NCBI RefSeq assembly: GCF_000807675.2
Contig: NZ_CP019962.1
Location: forward strand, 2,170,001-2,234,000
Source of the DNA: Eubacterium limosum
Lineage (GTDB): Bacteria > Bacillota > Clostridia > Eubacteriales > Eubacteriaceae
DNA: 64,000 nucleotides
Reading direction: 5' to 3'
Part shown: positions 15,430 through 23,995 of the stretch, in pieces
Numbering within the stretch: position 1 is the stretch's first letter
Layout: every line of letters begins with the position of its first letter
Notes under the pieces: model-generated
Database searches by the model: none
What the model saw: the letters and a program-made list of their open reading frames with translations, nothing else
What the model was told of the DNA's origin: nothing
Made by a program: the position numbers and the translations under genes

Positions 15430-16371
15430 ATGCGTCAGAGAATATTAATTGTTGATGATATGAAACAAAACCGGGAGATTTTGGGGATGATGTTTCAGGA
15501 CACCTTCGAGATTTTAGAGGCTGAAAACGGATATGAGGCTATGTGCTGTATACGCGAAAATCACGATATGCTGGCAGCAGTGCTATTGGATGTTGTGATG
15601 CCAGAGATGGACGGGTTCGAGGTTCTTGAGCATATGCGGGACGAGGCTATAACAGAAGTGCTGCCTGTGGTGCTCATAACCGCAGAGGAGCCTGGGATAG
15701 CGGCGCGCAGAGGGTATGCGCTTGGTGCACTTGACATTTTGACAAAACCCTTTGATCCTGTTGTGATAAAAAAGCGGGTAGAGAACATCATTGAGCTGGG
15801 AAGCCGTAAAAAGGAATTTAAAAAATTAAAAAATGAGGCGGAAAATGATGCCTTGACAGGGATCTTTAACCGAAAGGCAATGGAGAATCGCATTGGAGAT
15901 ATACTGACCAATTCAGAGACCCGATGCGGGGCCTTGTGCTTCATTGATGTTGATAATTTTAAGACCATCAACGATAGCTTCGGACATCTGTATGGCGACG
16001 AAGTGCTGAAGCAGATGGCTGAAAATTTAAAGAACTGTGCCTTGCCGGGAGATGTGGTAGGACGAATCGGTGGGGATGAGTTTATGATCTTTTTCAGAAA
16101 TTATCCTTCTGAGGAGCGTCTGAAACAAAAAATCGCTGGCATTTGTGAGAACTTCAGATGCTATACAGCTGAGGGGCAGATTACAGGGAGTATCGGAGTG
16201 GCGCGGTATCCTCAAGATGGAGACTGTTACGGTGTCCTTTTCTGTAAAGCAGACCAGGCTCTTTATCACTTGAAAAGGTCAGGAAAAGACGGATATCAGT
16301 TTTATAATGAAAGCTGTACCAGCCTGCCTTTTCAATCTGTACTGACTCAGGTTGAAGGTGAAATGAAATAA
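15430..16371 (+). CDS. Response regulator with GGDEF output (REC-GGDEF)
   Basis: 313 residues from ATG 15430, 8 bases after AAGGGGG; GTG 15421 overlaps the site. The receiver domain has the acidic pair D9/D10, phospho-acceptor D54 (LLDVVMPEMDG) and K106. A short linker leads to a GGDEF domain with an intact GGDEF motif, giving a soluble phosphorylation-controlled diguanylate cyclase (WspR/PleD-like). The position five residues before GGDEF reads LPGD, so the RxxD inhibitory site is lost. No partner histidine kinase is adjacent. Confidence 0.9.
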   Translation: MRQRILIVDDMKQNREILGMMFQDTFEILEAENGYEAMCCIRENHDMLAAVLLDVVMPEMDGFEVLEHMRDEAITEVLPVVLITAEEPGIAARRGYALGALDILTKPFDPVVIKKRVENIIELGSRKKEFKKLKNEAENDALTGIFNRKAMENRIGDILTNSETRCGALCFIDVDNFKTINDSFGHLYGDEVLKQMAENLKNCALPGDVVGRIGGDEFMIFFRNYPSEERLKQKIAGICENFRCYTAEGQITGSIGVARYPQDGDCYGVLFCKADQALYHLKRSGKDGYQFYNESCTSLPFQSVLTQVEGEMK

Positions 16372-16387
16372 AAGAAATGGATAGAGG

Positions 16388-16424
16388 CACAAAGCATTGT
16401 AGAACACGCTGCTTTGTGTTTTTT
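16388..16424 (+). terminator. Terminator after REC-GGDEF gene
   Basis: CACAAAGCA / TGCTTTGTG stem with a 13-base loop, then T6. Confidence 0.85.
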
Positions 16425-16494
16425 GATGGAGAAGAAAAAATTTTTGAATTAATGGTATTTCGGCTATGAGAGAATGGCTATTTTGTTTTAGATT

Positions 16495-16503
16495 TGTTAT
16501 AAT
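16495..16503 (+). promoter_or_regulatory. Extended -10 promoter of serS
   Basis: TGTTATAAT extended -10; the -35 is weak. The leader of about 80 bases shows no T-box motif. Confidence 0.55.
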
Positions 16504-16592
16504 TGGTGGTATCTGTAAAATAATAATGAGCAAGAGGGATTTTCGATTGTCATTAGGCAGCGAAGAGGCACCCATAGATTCAAGGAGGAAAC

Positions 16593-17873
16593 ATGTTAGA
16601 TATTAAATTACTGCGTACCGATCCGGAACTTGTGAAGGAAAATATCCGAAAAAAATTCCAGGATGAGAAGCTGGTTTTGGTTGATGAAGTTGTCGAAATG
16701 GACAAAAAGTACCGTGACTCCAAAACTGAGGGAGATACCCTGAGAGCACAGCGTAATACCATCAGCAAGCAAATCGGCGGCTTTATGTCCAAGGGACAGA
16801 AGGATGAAGCTGAGAAGGCTAAAGCACAGGTTGTGGAGATCAACAAACAACTGGAGGAGCTGGAAGCTCAGGAGGCAAAGCTTGAGGGAGAAATCCGGGA
16901 AAGAATGCTGGTGATTCCGAACATCATTGATTCCTCAGTGCCCATTGGCCGCGATGACAGCGAAAATGTTGAGGTTGAACGCTTTGGGGAGCCAGTGGTA
17001 CCAGAATACGAGGTGCCCTACCACATTGACATTATGGAAAAATTCAACGGTGTGGATCTTGACAGCGCCCGCAAGACCAGCGGCAACGGCTTCTATTATC
17101 TGAGCGGCGACATCGCGAGACTGCACTCAGGTATTTTATCTTATGCCCGTGATTTTATGATCGACCGCGGCTTTACTTACTACATCCCCCCGTTCATGAT
17201 CCGCAGCGATGTGGTCACCGGTGTTATGAGCTTTTCTGAAATGGAAAACATGATGTATAAAATCGAGGGTGAAGATCTCTACCTGATCGGTACCAGCGAG
17301 CACTCTATGATTGGTAAATTCATCGACACTATTTTAGATGAAAATCAGCTGCCGCAGACCCTTACAAGCTACTCACCATGCTTCAGAAAAGAAGTGGGCT
17401 CACATGGGATTGAGGAACGCGGTGTTTACCGTATCCATCAGTTTGAAAAACAGGAAATGGTCGTGGTGTGCGAGCCGGAAGACAGCATGATGTGGTTTGA
17501 GAGACTGTATACCAACACGGTTGATTTCTTCCGTTCACTGGATATTCCTGTGCGCACACTGGAATGCTGCTCAGGAGATCTGGCAGACCTGAAAGTCAAG
17601 AGTATTGATGTTGAGGCGTGGTCACCGCGTCAGCAGAAATATTTTGAAGTGGGCAGCTGCTCTAATCTGGGCGACGCGCAGGCACGGCGTCTGGGCATCC
17701 GCGTCCGCAGCAAGGAAAAAGGAAAATACTTTGCCCATACGCTGAACAATACTGTGGTTGCGCCTCCGCGTATGCTCATCGCCTTCCTTGAAAATAATAT
17801 TAACGAGGACGGTACCATTAATATTCCAGAACCGCTGCGTATGTACATGGGTGGCAAGGGAAAAATTCAATAG
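16593..17873 (+). CDS. serS: Seryl-tRNA synthetase
   Basis: Class II synthetase that charges tRNA-Ser, and also tRNA-Sec, with serine. The 426-residue length is normal. An N-terminal antiparallel coiled-coil arm (about 30-100) is followed by the catalytic core: motif 2 with CFRKEVGSHG and the YRIHQFEKQEM region, motif 3 with NNTVVAPPRMLIAFLEN. AAGGAGG lies 5-7 bases before the ATG. Confidence 0.98.
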   Translation: MLDIKLLRTDPELVKENIRKKFQDEKLVLVDEVVEMDKKYRDSKTEGDTLRAQRNTISKQIGGFMSKGQKDEAEKAKAQVVEINKQLEELEAQEAKLEGEIRERMLVIPNIIDSSVPIGRDDSENVEVERFGEPVVPEYEVPYHIDIMEKFNGVDLDSARKTSGNGFYYLSGDIARLHSGILSYARDFMIDRGFTYYIPPFMIRSDVVTGVMSFSEMENMMYKIEGEDLYLIGTSEHSMIGKFIDTILDENQLPQTLTSYSPCFRKEVGSHGIEERGVYRIHQFEKQEMVVVCEPEDSMMWFERLYTNTVDFFRSLDIPVRTLECCSGDLADLKVKSIDVEAWSPRQQKYFEVGSCSNLGDAQARRLGIRVRSKEKGKYFAHTLNNTVVAPPRMLIAFLENNINEDGTINIPEPLRMYMGGKGKIQ

Positions 17874-17882
17874 AATCAGAGG

Positions 17883-17912
17883 GGAGGTGTATTGGAAAAT
17901 ACATCTCCTTTT
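17883..17912 (+). terminator. serS terminator
   Basis: GGAGGTGTATT / AATACATCTCC stem, loop GGAA, followed by TTTTATG and T7. Confidence 0.85.
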
Positions 17913-17976
17913 ATGATTTTTTTACGGGAAGATTGGGTAGATACAATGGTATCAATCTACGAAAGAGGAACCTGAA

Positions 17977-18153
17977 ATGAAGCTAGCAAAAGAATACCAG
18001 GGGCACTATATGGATGTAATCTACAGTGATGAACGGATACAGGGCATTATCAACGAGACAGGCGAGGTGGTGGACGGCCTGACGGTTGGCGAGGTCATTG
18101 AAAAGTTTAAAAGCCAGGTGAAAGCCAAAGAACAGAGCTTTGCAGAATTTTAA
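17977..18153 (+). CDS. Hypothetical 58-residue soluble protein
   Basis: Short ORF beginning MKLAKEYQGHYMDVIYSD with a good AGAGGA site 7 bases upstream and a codon pattern like its neighbours. Charged and soluble, with no motif I recognise. It ends shortly before a terminator, which supports a real transcription unit. Confidence 0.6.
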   Translation: MKLAKEYQGHYMDVIYSDERIQGIINETGEVVDGLTVGEVIEKFKSQVKAKEQSFAEF

Positions 18154-18190
18154 CGAAATTTTTAGACTGTCTGGCTTGAATCTTAACGCA

Positions 18191-18237
18191 GAGGTGGTGT
18201 AGAATGAGCTTGTTTCCAAGAACATCGCCTCTTTTTT
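18191..18237 (+). terminator. Terminator after the 58-residue ORF
   Basis: GAGGTGGTGT / ACATCGCCTC stem with two GU pairs and a 21-base loop, then T6. Confidence 0.7.
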
Positions 18238-18271
18238 AGTGAACAAGAGCGCTTAGTATTTTCCCCAAACG

Positions 18272-18302
18272 AACATCCTGGCTGCACCCCGGGATGTTTT
18301 TT
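18272..18302 (+). terminator. Second terminator
   Basis: AACATCCTGG / CCGGGATGTT stem with a 7-base loop, then a T-run. No gene lies between it and the previous terminator. Confidence 0.75.
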
Positions 18303-18306
18303 ACAT

Positions 18307-18331
18307 AAAAAAAGTCCGGCGGCGCCGGACT
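18307..18331 (-). terminator. Terminator of the small membrane gene pair
   Basis: On the minus strand: AGTCCGGC / GCCGGACT stem, then T7. Confidence 0.85.
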
Positions 18332-18338
18332 CGGTCAA

Positions 18339-18497
18339 TTATTCAGAAATGGCTGAGGCTGTCTCTTCAACAGCTTCTTCTGCCTTATCTCTCAGGCTTT
18401 CGCCATCAGATGCTTTTTCAGCACTTTTGTTTTTCAAAAGACTAAAGATTAAAACAGCTGCGCCAATGGCGGCAGCTGCGCGTAATAAACGTGCCAT
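18339..18497 (-). CDS. Small single-helix membrane protein (52 residues)
   Basis: Begins MARLLRAAAAIGAAVLIFSLL: a hydrophobic helix, then a charged helical tail (about 25-50) rich in Glu, Lys and Ala. The layout recalls YtxH-like stress proteins, but I cannot assign it. GGAGGA lies 7 bases before the ATG. It sits 29 bases downstream of the GlsB-like gene and just before a terminator, so the two probably form one stress-type operon. Confidence 0.65.
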   Translation of the reverse strand: MARLLRAAAAIGAAVLIFSLLKNKSAEKASDGESLRDKAEEAVEETASAISE

Positions 18498-18526
18498 GGG
18501 TGATTCCTCCTTTATTTATGCTGTGT

Positions 18527-18784
18527 TCAGCTTTCTTTTCTTCCCAAACCAAGAATAAGGGATACGATGACAACGAGGATGATTGCTCCAATGATGGACG
18601 GAAAAACCGCCATACCAGCAATCTGCGGTCCCCAGTTACCTAAAAGTAATTCACCGAGATATGAGCCGATGATCCCGGCAACGATGTTGCCGACCCAGCC
18701 GGCCGGTAGTCTTCTGCTTGTTATAGCTCCGGCAATGGCACCGATGATGCCGCCGATAATTAAAACCCAAATCAGGTGGAACAT
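18527..18784 (-). CDS. GlsB/YeaQ/YmgE family stress membrane protein
   Basis: 85 residues from ATG 18784, 8 bases after AAGGAG; the GTG at 18793 overlaps that site. Three glycine-zipper-like helices (IIGGIIGAIAGA, GNIVAGIIGSYLGELLLG, PSIIGAIILVVIVSLILG) are typical of transglycosylase-associated GlsB proteins, small integral membrane proteins induced by general stress. Role not known in detail. Confidence 0.9.
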   Translation of the reverse strand: MFHLIWVLIIGGIIGAIAGAITSRRLPAGWVGNIVAGIIGSYLGELLLGNWGPQIAGMAVFPSIIGAIILVVIVSLILGLGRKES

Positions 18785-18818
18785 AATTGTCACTCCTTTA
18801 TAGTAATTTTATACATAT

Positions 18819-18843
18819 ATACCTTTACGCAGAATTTCTAAAC
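18819..18843 (-). promoter_or_regulatory. Possible sigma-B-like promoter
   Basis: On the minus strand: GTTTAG (18843-18838), 13 bases, AGGTAT (18824-18819), 35 bases before the GlsB-like ATG. It resembles GTTTAA-N(12-15)-GGGTAT; presence of such a sigma factor in this organism is not shown. Confidence 0.3.
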
Positions 18844-18900
18844 ATTTTATAGTTTTTTTATTTAAGCATTAAAAAGGAACAGGAAAAAATTAAAATCTGC

Positions 18901-18928
18901 TTGCAATAATGTATTTTCATGTTAAAAT
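18901..18928 (+). promoter_or_regulatory. Promoter of small membrane gene
   Basis: TTGCAA (18901-18906), 16 bases, TAAAAT (18923-18928). Confidence 0.5.
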
Positions 18929-19000
18929 AGTATGTAACTAATTTGCAGACGATAGTCTTTGTGTTGAGGACAATTCAAATTGACAAACTTAGGAGAAAAT

Positions 19001-19201
19001 ATGAATACTTTTATGAATAGCCTAGCCAGTACGGCCTGGACCATTGTTCCGATCATCTTAATTTTGTTTTTGATGGCCGGAATTATGTTTGTTTTTTACT
19101 TTAAAGCAAAAATGGAAGAAATGATGGCCTATGTGAAGAGCATCGCCATCTCGTTAGAAAAACTGTCTAACCGGCAAAATGATAACCAATATTTAAAATA
19201 A
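19001..19201 (+). CDS. Small membrane protein with helical tail (66 residues)
   Basis: ATG 19001 follows AGGAGA; a TTG at 18980 is in frame but lacks a site. One transmembrane helix (about 12-35) and a charged helix that could form a coiled coil. No family recognised. It is 31 bases upstream of glyA and may be co-transcribed with it. Confidence 0.65.
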   Translation: MNTFMNSLASTAWTIVPIILILFLMAGIMFVFYFKAKMEEMMAYVKSIAISLEKLSNRQNDNQYLK

Positions 19202-19232
19202 ACAGAAAAAGAGCGTATGTGGAGGAGAAAGA

Positions 19233-20462
19233 ATGAATTTTGAACACGTAAAAAGAGAAGACCCGGAGATCTATGAGTTTATGGAAAAGGAGCTCAAAAG
19301 GCAGCAAAGCCATATCGAGCTCATCGCTTCCGAAAACTTTGTTTCAGAGGCTGTGATGGAGGCCATGGGCAGCCATCTGACCAATAAATATGCCGAGGGC
19401 GTACCAGGAGCCCGTTATTATGGCGGGTGTGCATTTGTGGATGAGATAGAACGGATCGCGAGAGAACGCGCCAAAGCACTGTTTGGCGCTGACCACGCCA
19501 ATGTCCAGCCCCATTCCGGCGCACAGGCCAATACAGCAGTGTACTTTGCCGTGCTGGAGCCCGGAGATCTGGTACTGGGGATGCGTTTGGACCAGGGGGG
19601 TCATCTGACCCATGGCAGCAAGGTAAACCTTTCAGGAAAATACTTTAATTTTATTTCTTACGGCGTCAGCCCGGACTCTGAGACCATCGACTATGAAGAA
19701 CTGGAACGGCTGATCGCCCAAAAGAAGCCGAAGCTGGTGGTTGTGGGCGCCAGCTCTTATCCGAGAGCCATTGATTTTGAACGTATCTCAAAGGTCTGTA
19801 AGGCCAATGATGCGCTGATGATGGTTGATATGGCGCATATTGCGGGCCTGGTGGCAGCGGGACTGCACCAGAACCCGGTACCCTACGCGGATTTTGTCAC
19901 TACCACGACCCATAAAACCCTGCGCGGCCCAAGGGGCGGTCTTATCCTGTGCAAGGAGGCCTTTGCTGAAAAAATTGACAAGGCTGTGTTCCCGGGTATC
20001 CAGGGGGGACCGCTGATGCACATTATCGCCGGAAAAGCAGTGGCTTTTAAGGAAGCCGCCAGTCCGGAGTTTACAGAATATCAGAAGCAGATCATCAAGA
20101 ATGCCAAGGCACTGTGCGACGCACTCACCGATAAGGGCTTTCGGATCGTGTCCGGCGGGACCGATAATCATCTGATGCTGGTGGACGTCAGCACTGTTGG
20201 ACTGACAGGCAAGGAGGCTGACGATATCCTGGGCAGTGTTAACATTACCGCCAATAAAAACGCCATCCCTTACGATAAGCAGAAGCCGACCGTGACAAGC
20301 GGTGTGCGTGTGGGAACCCCGGCTGTCACTACCCGCGGCATGAAGGAAGAAGATATGTCAGTCATTGCAGACGCTTTCGAGGCAGCACTGATCAAAAAAG
20401 ACCTGGAGCTGGCAAAAGAAAAGGTGGCTTATCTGACCCAAAAATATCCTTTGTATGAATAA
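19233..20462 (+). CDS. glyA: Serine hydroxymethyltransferase
   Basis: PLP enzyme interconverting serine plus THF with glycine plus methylene-THF; in an acetogen it ties amino-acid metabolism to the methyl branch of CO2 fixation. 409 residues. The PLP lysine is K228 in [14 protein letters not shown], with conserved ASENF and [13 protein letters not shown] near the N-terminus. GGAGGAG lies 6 bases before the ATG. Cytoplasmic dimer/tetramer. Confidence 0.98.
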   Translation: MNFEHVKREDPEIYEFMEKELKRQQSHIELIASENFVSEAVMEAMGSHLTNKYAEGVPGARYYGGCAFVDEIERIARERAKALFGADHANVQPHSGAQANTAVYFAVLEPGDLVLGMRLDQGGHLTHGSKVNLSGKYFNFISYGVSPDSETIDYEELERLIAQKKPKLVVVGASSYPRAIDFERISKVCKANDALMMVDMAHIAGLVAAGLHQNPVPYADFVTTTTHKTLRGPRGGLILCKEAFAEKIDKAVFPGIQGGPLMHIIAGKAVAFKEAASPEFTEYQKQIIKNAKALCDALTDKGFRIVSGGTDNHLMLVDVSTVGLTGKEADDILGSVNITANKNAIPYDKQKPTVTSGVRVGTPAVTTRGMKEEDMSVIADAFEAALIKKDLELAKEKVAYLTQKYPLYE

Positions 20463-20475
20463 AAGAGAATTTATG

Positions 20476-20503
20476 AAGATGCTGTCCATCAGCATCTTTT
20501 TTT
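20476..20503 (+). terminator. glyA terminator
   Basis: AAGATGCTG / CAGCATCTT stem, 5-base loop, T7. Confidence 0.9.
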
Positions 20504-20511
20504 GTTATAAT
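20503..20511 (+). promoter_or_regulatory. Extended -10 promoter of the methyltransferase gene
   Basis: TGTTATAAT directly follows the glyA terminator T-run; no good -35. Confidence 0.5.
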
Positions 20512-20543
20512 GGTCTGAGTATGACTAAGGAGTGATTCCCGGG

Positions 20544-22562
20544 ATGAAGGAAATAATACAGAAGATCGATGAGGTCTATAAACGTTACGATTATGTTGAG
20601 AATAAGGGCGAGCTTTTGCTCTTTCTCATTAAAATATTGACGCTGAAGTTTTTGGTGGATAATGGCCGCGTCGCTTTAGACAGGAAAAACGCCCAGAAGC
20701 TGAGGACAGACTTTACTGTTGGCGGCATCATGCGGGTGTGGAGCCGCGGCGTCTCAAATGCCCATCACTGGACCGATGAGGGAAAACTGATCCTGAGCGG
20801 GCTGATTTGGGAAGATGTGAAGCGCTTTATCGAGGACACGGACAGTTTTGAGAATAAAAATGCCGGCGTCATCGGAGAGCTGTATGAGGAGTGTCTGCAC
20901 CGCAGTCATAAAAAGAACCAGGGGATTTTCTACACGCCGGATGTTTTGGCAGAGTATATGGTTTCGCTGTGTGTGAGCCTAGTGAAAAAAGAAAAAATTC
21001 TGGACCCTGCCTGTGGCAGCGGGTCGCTGCTCAGCGCTGCTTATGACTATATCCTGAAGAACACCAAGGATCTGGAAAAGGAGGCCGTGCACAAGCGGCT
21101 GCTCCAGAAATCATTGTGCGGTGTGGATAAAGACCCTCTGGCAGTGCTGGTAACCCGGGTCACGCTGGCATTAAAAGGCCCAAAATACTGCTATCCGGCC
21201 GGTATCATGGTGGGGGACTGCCTGGATAAGGCCGCGGCCGACTTTAAGGACAGCTCCTTTGATGTGGTGATTGGCAACCCGCCCTACGTTGGGCATAAGG
21301 AAATCGACTCGGAATACATGAAACGCCTGAAGGCCTTTTACAGCGATGTTTATCAGAACAAGGGTGATCTATCCTATTGCTTTTTCAAACGCGGCTATGA
21401 GCTTCTGAAGGACAAAGGAAGGCTTTTATTCCTGACTTCCCGGTATTTTATGGAAGCCTACAATGCACAGGCCCTCCGGCGGTTTATCCGCGAGCATTTC
21501 ACCATCAAACGACTCATTGATTTTAACGGCCTGCGTGTCATAGGCGGCATCGGCATTGACCCGGCGTTGAGCCTTCTGGTAAAGGGCAGGGCACCAGCGC
21601 GGCATGCGGCACGGGTTTCCCGTTTTTTTGTACAGAAAGGTAAACTGCGGGAAACGCCCGTCTATATCGAGGATCTGGAGAGCGGCCAGCCAAAGCTTCA
21701 CGAGGACTTTAAGACGCGCCAGAGCCAGCTGGATGATGGCCTGTGGCGGCTGTACGGCCCCAGGACAAAAATGGTCGTGGAAAAAATTGAGAAGCACGCA
21801 CCTTTTACCCTGGAAAATCTGGTGGACAGCTTTCAGGGGATCATCACAGGCAATGACAAAGCCTTTATCTTTGACAATGATGAGCTGGATGCGTATAACT
21901 TCAACCCGCAGTTTCTGCATCCCTGGATAAAAAATCGGAACGTGCATGCCTTTGAGATTACTCCGCCGGGCAAGCAAATTTTGTATACCAATGAGATCGA
22001 GGCCATCGAGAAACACCCCTATGAGGAAGTTTACCTGAAGCAGTTCAGGGAAAAGCTGACCAGCCGGCGGGAATGTAAAAGCGGCCGCCTGCCCTGGTAT
22101 GCTATCCAATGGGGAAGAAACCTCGAGTGTTTTATGAAAAAAAAGATCATCTTCCCATATAAGGCAAAGGACAACCGTTTTGCCATTGATAAGAATCGCT
22201 ATTTCTTCAGTGCAGACATTTATGGTCTTACACTGAAGAACCGCCTGTACAGCCAGGTGAATGAGGAGTTTTTAGTGCTGCTGCTCAACAGCCGCCTTTA
22301 TAACTTTTACTTTAAGTCTTTTGCTAAAAAGCTTGGCGTTGACTTATATGAGTATTATCCCAATACTGTGCTAAAGTTGAAAATTCCTGACGTAAGCATG
22401 GAAATTTCGGACAAATTTAAGGGTTTTTATGATAAAATTATAAACTTGACTGAGACTACCCAGAAGAAAGATCGGGAATCCTTACTTTTTGAGGTTGACC
22501 GCTGGCTTTACGGGTATTTTGACATAAATGAAGAAGAAATCAACTGGATTGAAAAACAGTAA
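20544..22562 (+). CDS. Solitary N6-adenine DNA methyltransferase (TaqI/Eco57I type)
   Basis: 672 residues from ATG 20544. Motif I DPACGSGSLL (from residue 154) binds S-adenosylmethionine and the catalytic motif IV is NPPY (245-248), gamma-class order. The N-terminal helical part precedes motif I, and the C-terminal half resembles the TaqI-like target-recognition domain. I see no PD-(D/E)xK nuclease motif and no restriction gene beside it. It sits between housekeeping genes, like the conserved orphan methyltransferase CamA of Clostridioides difficile, so an epigenetic role is possible. The AAGGAG site is about 11 bases from the ATG. Confidence 0.85.
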   Translation: MKEIIQKIDEVYKRYDYVENKGELLLFLIKILTLKFLVDNGRVALDRKNAQKLRTDFTVGGIMRVWSRGVSNAHHWTDEGKLILSGLIWEDVKRFIEDTDSFENKNAGVIGELYEECLHRSHKKNQGIFYTPDVLAEYMVSLCVSLVKKEKILDPACGSGSLLSAAYDYILKNTKDLEKEAVHKRLLQKSLCGVDKDPLAVLVTRVTLALKGPKYCYPAGIMVGDCLDKAAADFKDSSFDVVIGNPPYVGHKEIDSEYMKRLKAFYSDVYQNKGDLSYCFFKRGYELLKDKGRLLFLTSRYFMEAYNAQALRRFIREHFTIKRLIDFNGLRVIGGIGIDPALSLLVKGRAPARHAARVSRFFVQKGKLRETPVYIEDLESGQPKLHEDFKTRQSQLDDGLWRLYGPRTKMVVEKIEKHAPFTLENLVDSFQGIITGNDKAFIFDNDELDAYNFNPQFLHPWIKNRNVHAFEITPPGKQILYTNEIEAIEKHPYEEVYLKQFREKLTSRRECKSGRLPWYAIQWGRNLECFMKKKIIFPYKAKDNRFAIDKNRYFFSADIYGLTLKNRLYSQVNEEFLVLLLNSRLYNFYFKSFAKKLGVDLYEYYPNTVLKLKIPDVSMEISDKFKGFYDKIINLTETTQKKDRESLLFEVDRWLYGYFDINEEEINWIEKQ

Positions 22563-22592
22563 AAACAAATGATAGAAACGGGGTGAGGCATC

Positions 22593-23933
22593 GTGCAGGC
22601 ATCTTTTTTTGACATGAACTATGAAAACCAGATCGAGGACAACGCACCGCTGTCGGTGAGGATGCGTCCAACCACACTGGATGAGTTTGTCGGACAGTCC
22701 CATATTATTGGAAAAGGTAAGCTGCTTTATCGTCTTATTGAGGCGGACAAGCTTTCGTCGGTGGTTTTTTATGGTCCTCCGGGAACCGGCAAGACCACAT
22801 TGGCCAAGATTATAGCCCACCGGACACAGGCTGCTTTTTACGAGCTGAACGCCGTAACCTCCGGTAAAAAAGAAATTACAGAAATTTTAGACAAGGCGAA
22901 GGATAATTTGGGTATCTATAACCGTAAGTCGATTCTTTTTATCGACGAAATCCATCGCTTTAATAAGGCGCAGCAGGATGCATTACTGCCAAGCGTGGAA
23001 GGCGGACTGGTGGTGCTGATCGGTGCGACGACGGAGAACCCTTATTTTGAAATTAATTCGCCGCTTTTGTCACGGTCGACGATCTTTGAATTTAAGACCC
23101 TGACAGACGATGAGATCAAGGGGCTGCTGCGACGGGCCGTTTCTGACAAGAAGAAGGGCTACGGCAGTATGAAGGTCAAGGTGGACGAGGAAGCCCTTGA
23201 TCATCTGACAGCCGTCTCCAACGGGGACGTGCGACGCGCGCTCAATGCGCTGGAGCTCGGGATACTGACCAAGGAGAAGGGCGATCAGGGTTATATCCAT
23301 ATTGACCTTGAAACAGCCCAGGAGTGTATCCAGAAAAAGGCTGTGCAGTATGATAAAAAAGGTGACAACCACTACGACACCATCTCGGCCTTTATTAAAA
23401 GCATTCGGGGCTCAGACCCTGATGCGGCCCTTTACTGGCTGGCCAAGATGCTGGAAGCCGGGGAAGACCCTAAATTCATCGCAAGACGGATTGTGATCTC
23501 CGCCTCCGAGGACATCGGAAACGCAGAGCCCATGGCGCTGATGGTGGCCATAGCTGCCGCCAGGGCTGTCGAAATGATCGGGCTGCCCGAGGCGCGCATC
23601 AACCTGGCTCAGGCGGTAACCTTTCTGGCCTCTGCGCCAAAGAGTAACGCCTCCTACGCTGGTCTGGACGCCGCAGCGTCCGCGGTGAGGCATCAGTCCA
23701 ATTCTGAGGTGCCGGGGCACCTGAGAGACTCCCATTACCCGGGCAGTGAGAAGCTGGGCAGAGGGCTGAACTACGTTTACCCCCACAGCCATCCGGGCAA
23801 CTACTATCCCCAGCAGTACCTGCCGGATGATTTGACCGGAATACGGTTTTACGAGCCGACAGAGAACGGCTATGAACGAAAGATCAAAGACCGCCTGGAG
23901 CACCTGAAAAACTGGGAAGTAAAAACAAAATAA
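22593..23933 (+). CDS. rarA: Replication-associated recombination protein A (RarA/MgsA) AAA+ ATPase
   Basis: 446 residues from GTG 22593, which gives the usual short hydrophobic N-terminus (ASFFDM...APLSVRMRP) and follows GGGGTGAGG. Walker A GPPGTGKT starts at residue 61 and Walker B is [10 protein letters not shown]. The C-terminal tetramerisation part includes GLDAA and [10 protein letters not shown]. It acts at stalled replication forks, interacting with SSB and the clamp loader. Confidence 0.95.
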   Translation: MQASFFDMNYENQIEDNAPLSVRMRPTTLDEFVGQSHIIGKGKLLYRLIEADKLSSVVFYGPPGTGKTTLAKIIAHRTQAAFYELNAVTSGKKEITEILDKAKDNLGIYNRKSILFIDEIHRFNKAQQDALLPSVEGGLVVLIGATTENPYFEINSPLLSRSTIFEFKTLTDDEIKGLLRRAVSDKKKGYGSMKVKVDEEALDHLTAVSNGDVRRALNALELGILTKEKGDQGYIHIDLETAQECIQKKAVQYDKKGDNHYDTISAFIKSIRGSDPDAALYWLAKMLEAGEDPKFIARRIVISASEDIGNAEPMALMVAIAAARAVEMIGLPEARINLAQAVTFLASAPKSNASYAGLDAAASAVRHQSNSEVPGHLRDSHYPGSEKLGRGLNYVYPHSHPGNYYPQQYLPDDLTGIRFYEPTENGYERKIKDRLEHLKNWEVKTK

Positions 23934-23995
23934 AAATAATATAGATAAAAGTACGCGATGAACCGCATCAAAATATGAAAATAAGGAGAAACAGA

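Noticed and set aside
16425-16592. T-box leader upstream of serS
   Set aside because: Neither the AGGGTGG-type T-box sequence nor a terminator/antiterminator pair is present.
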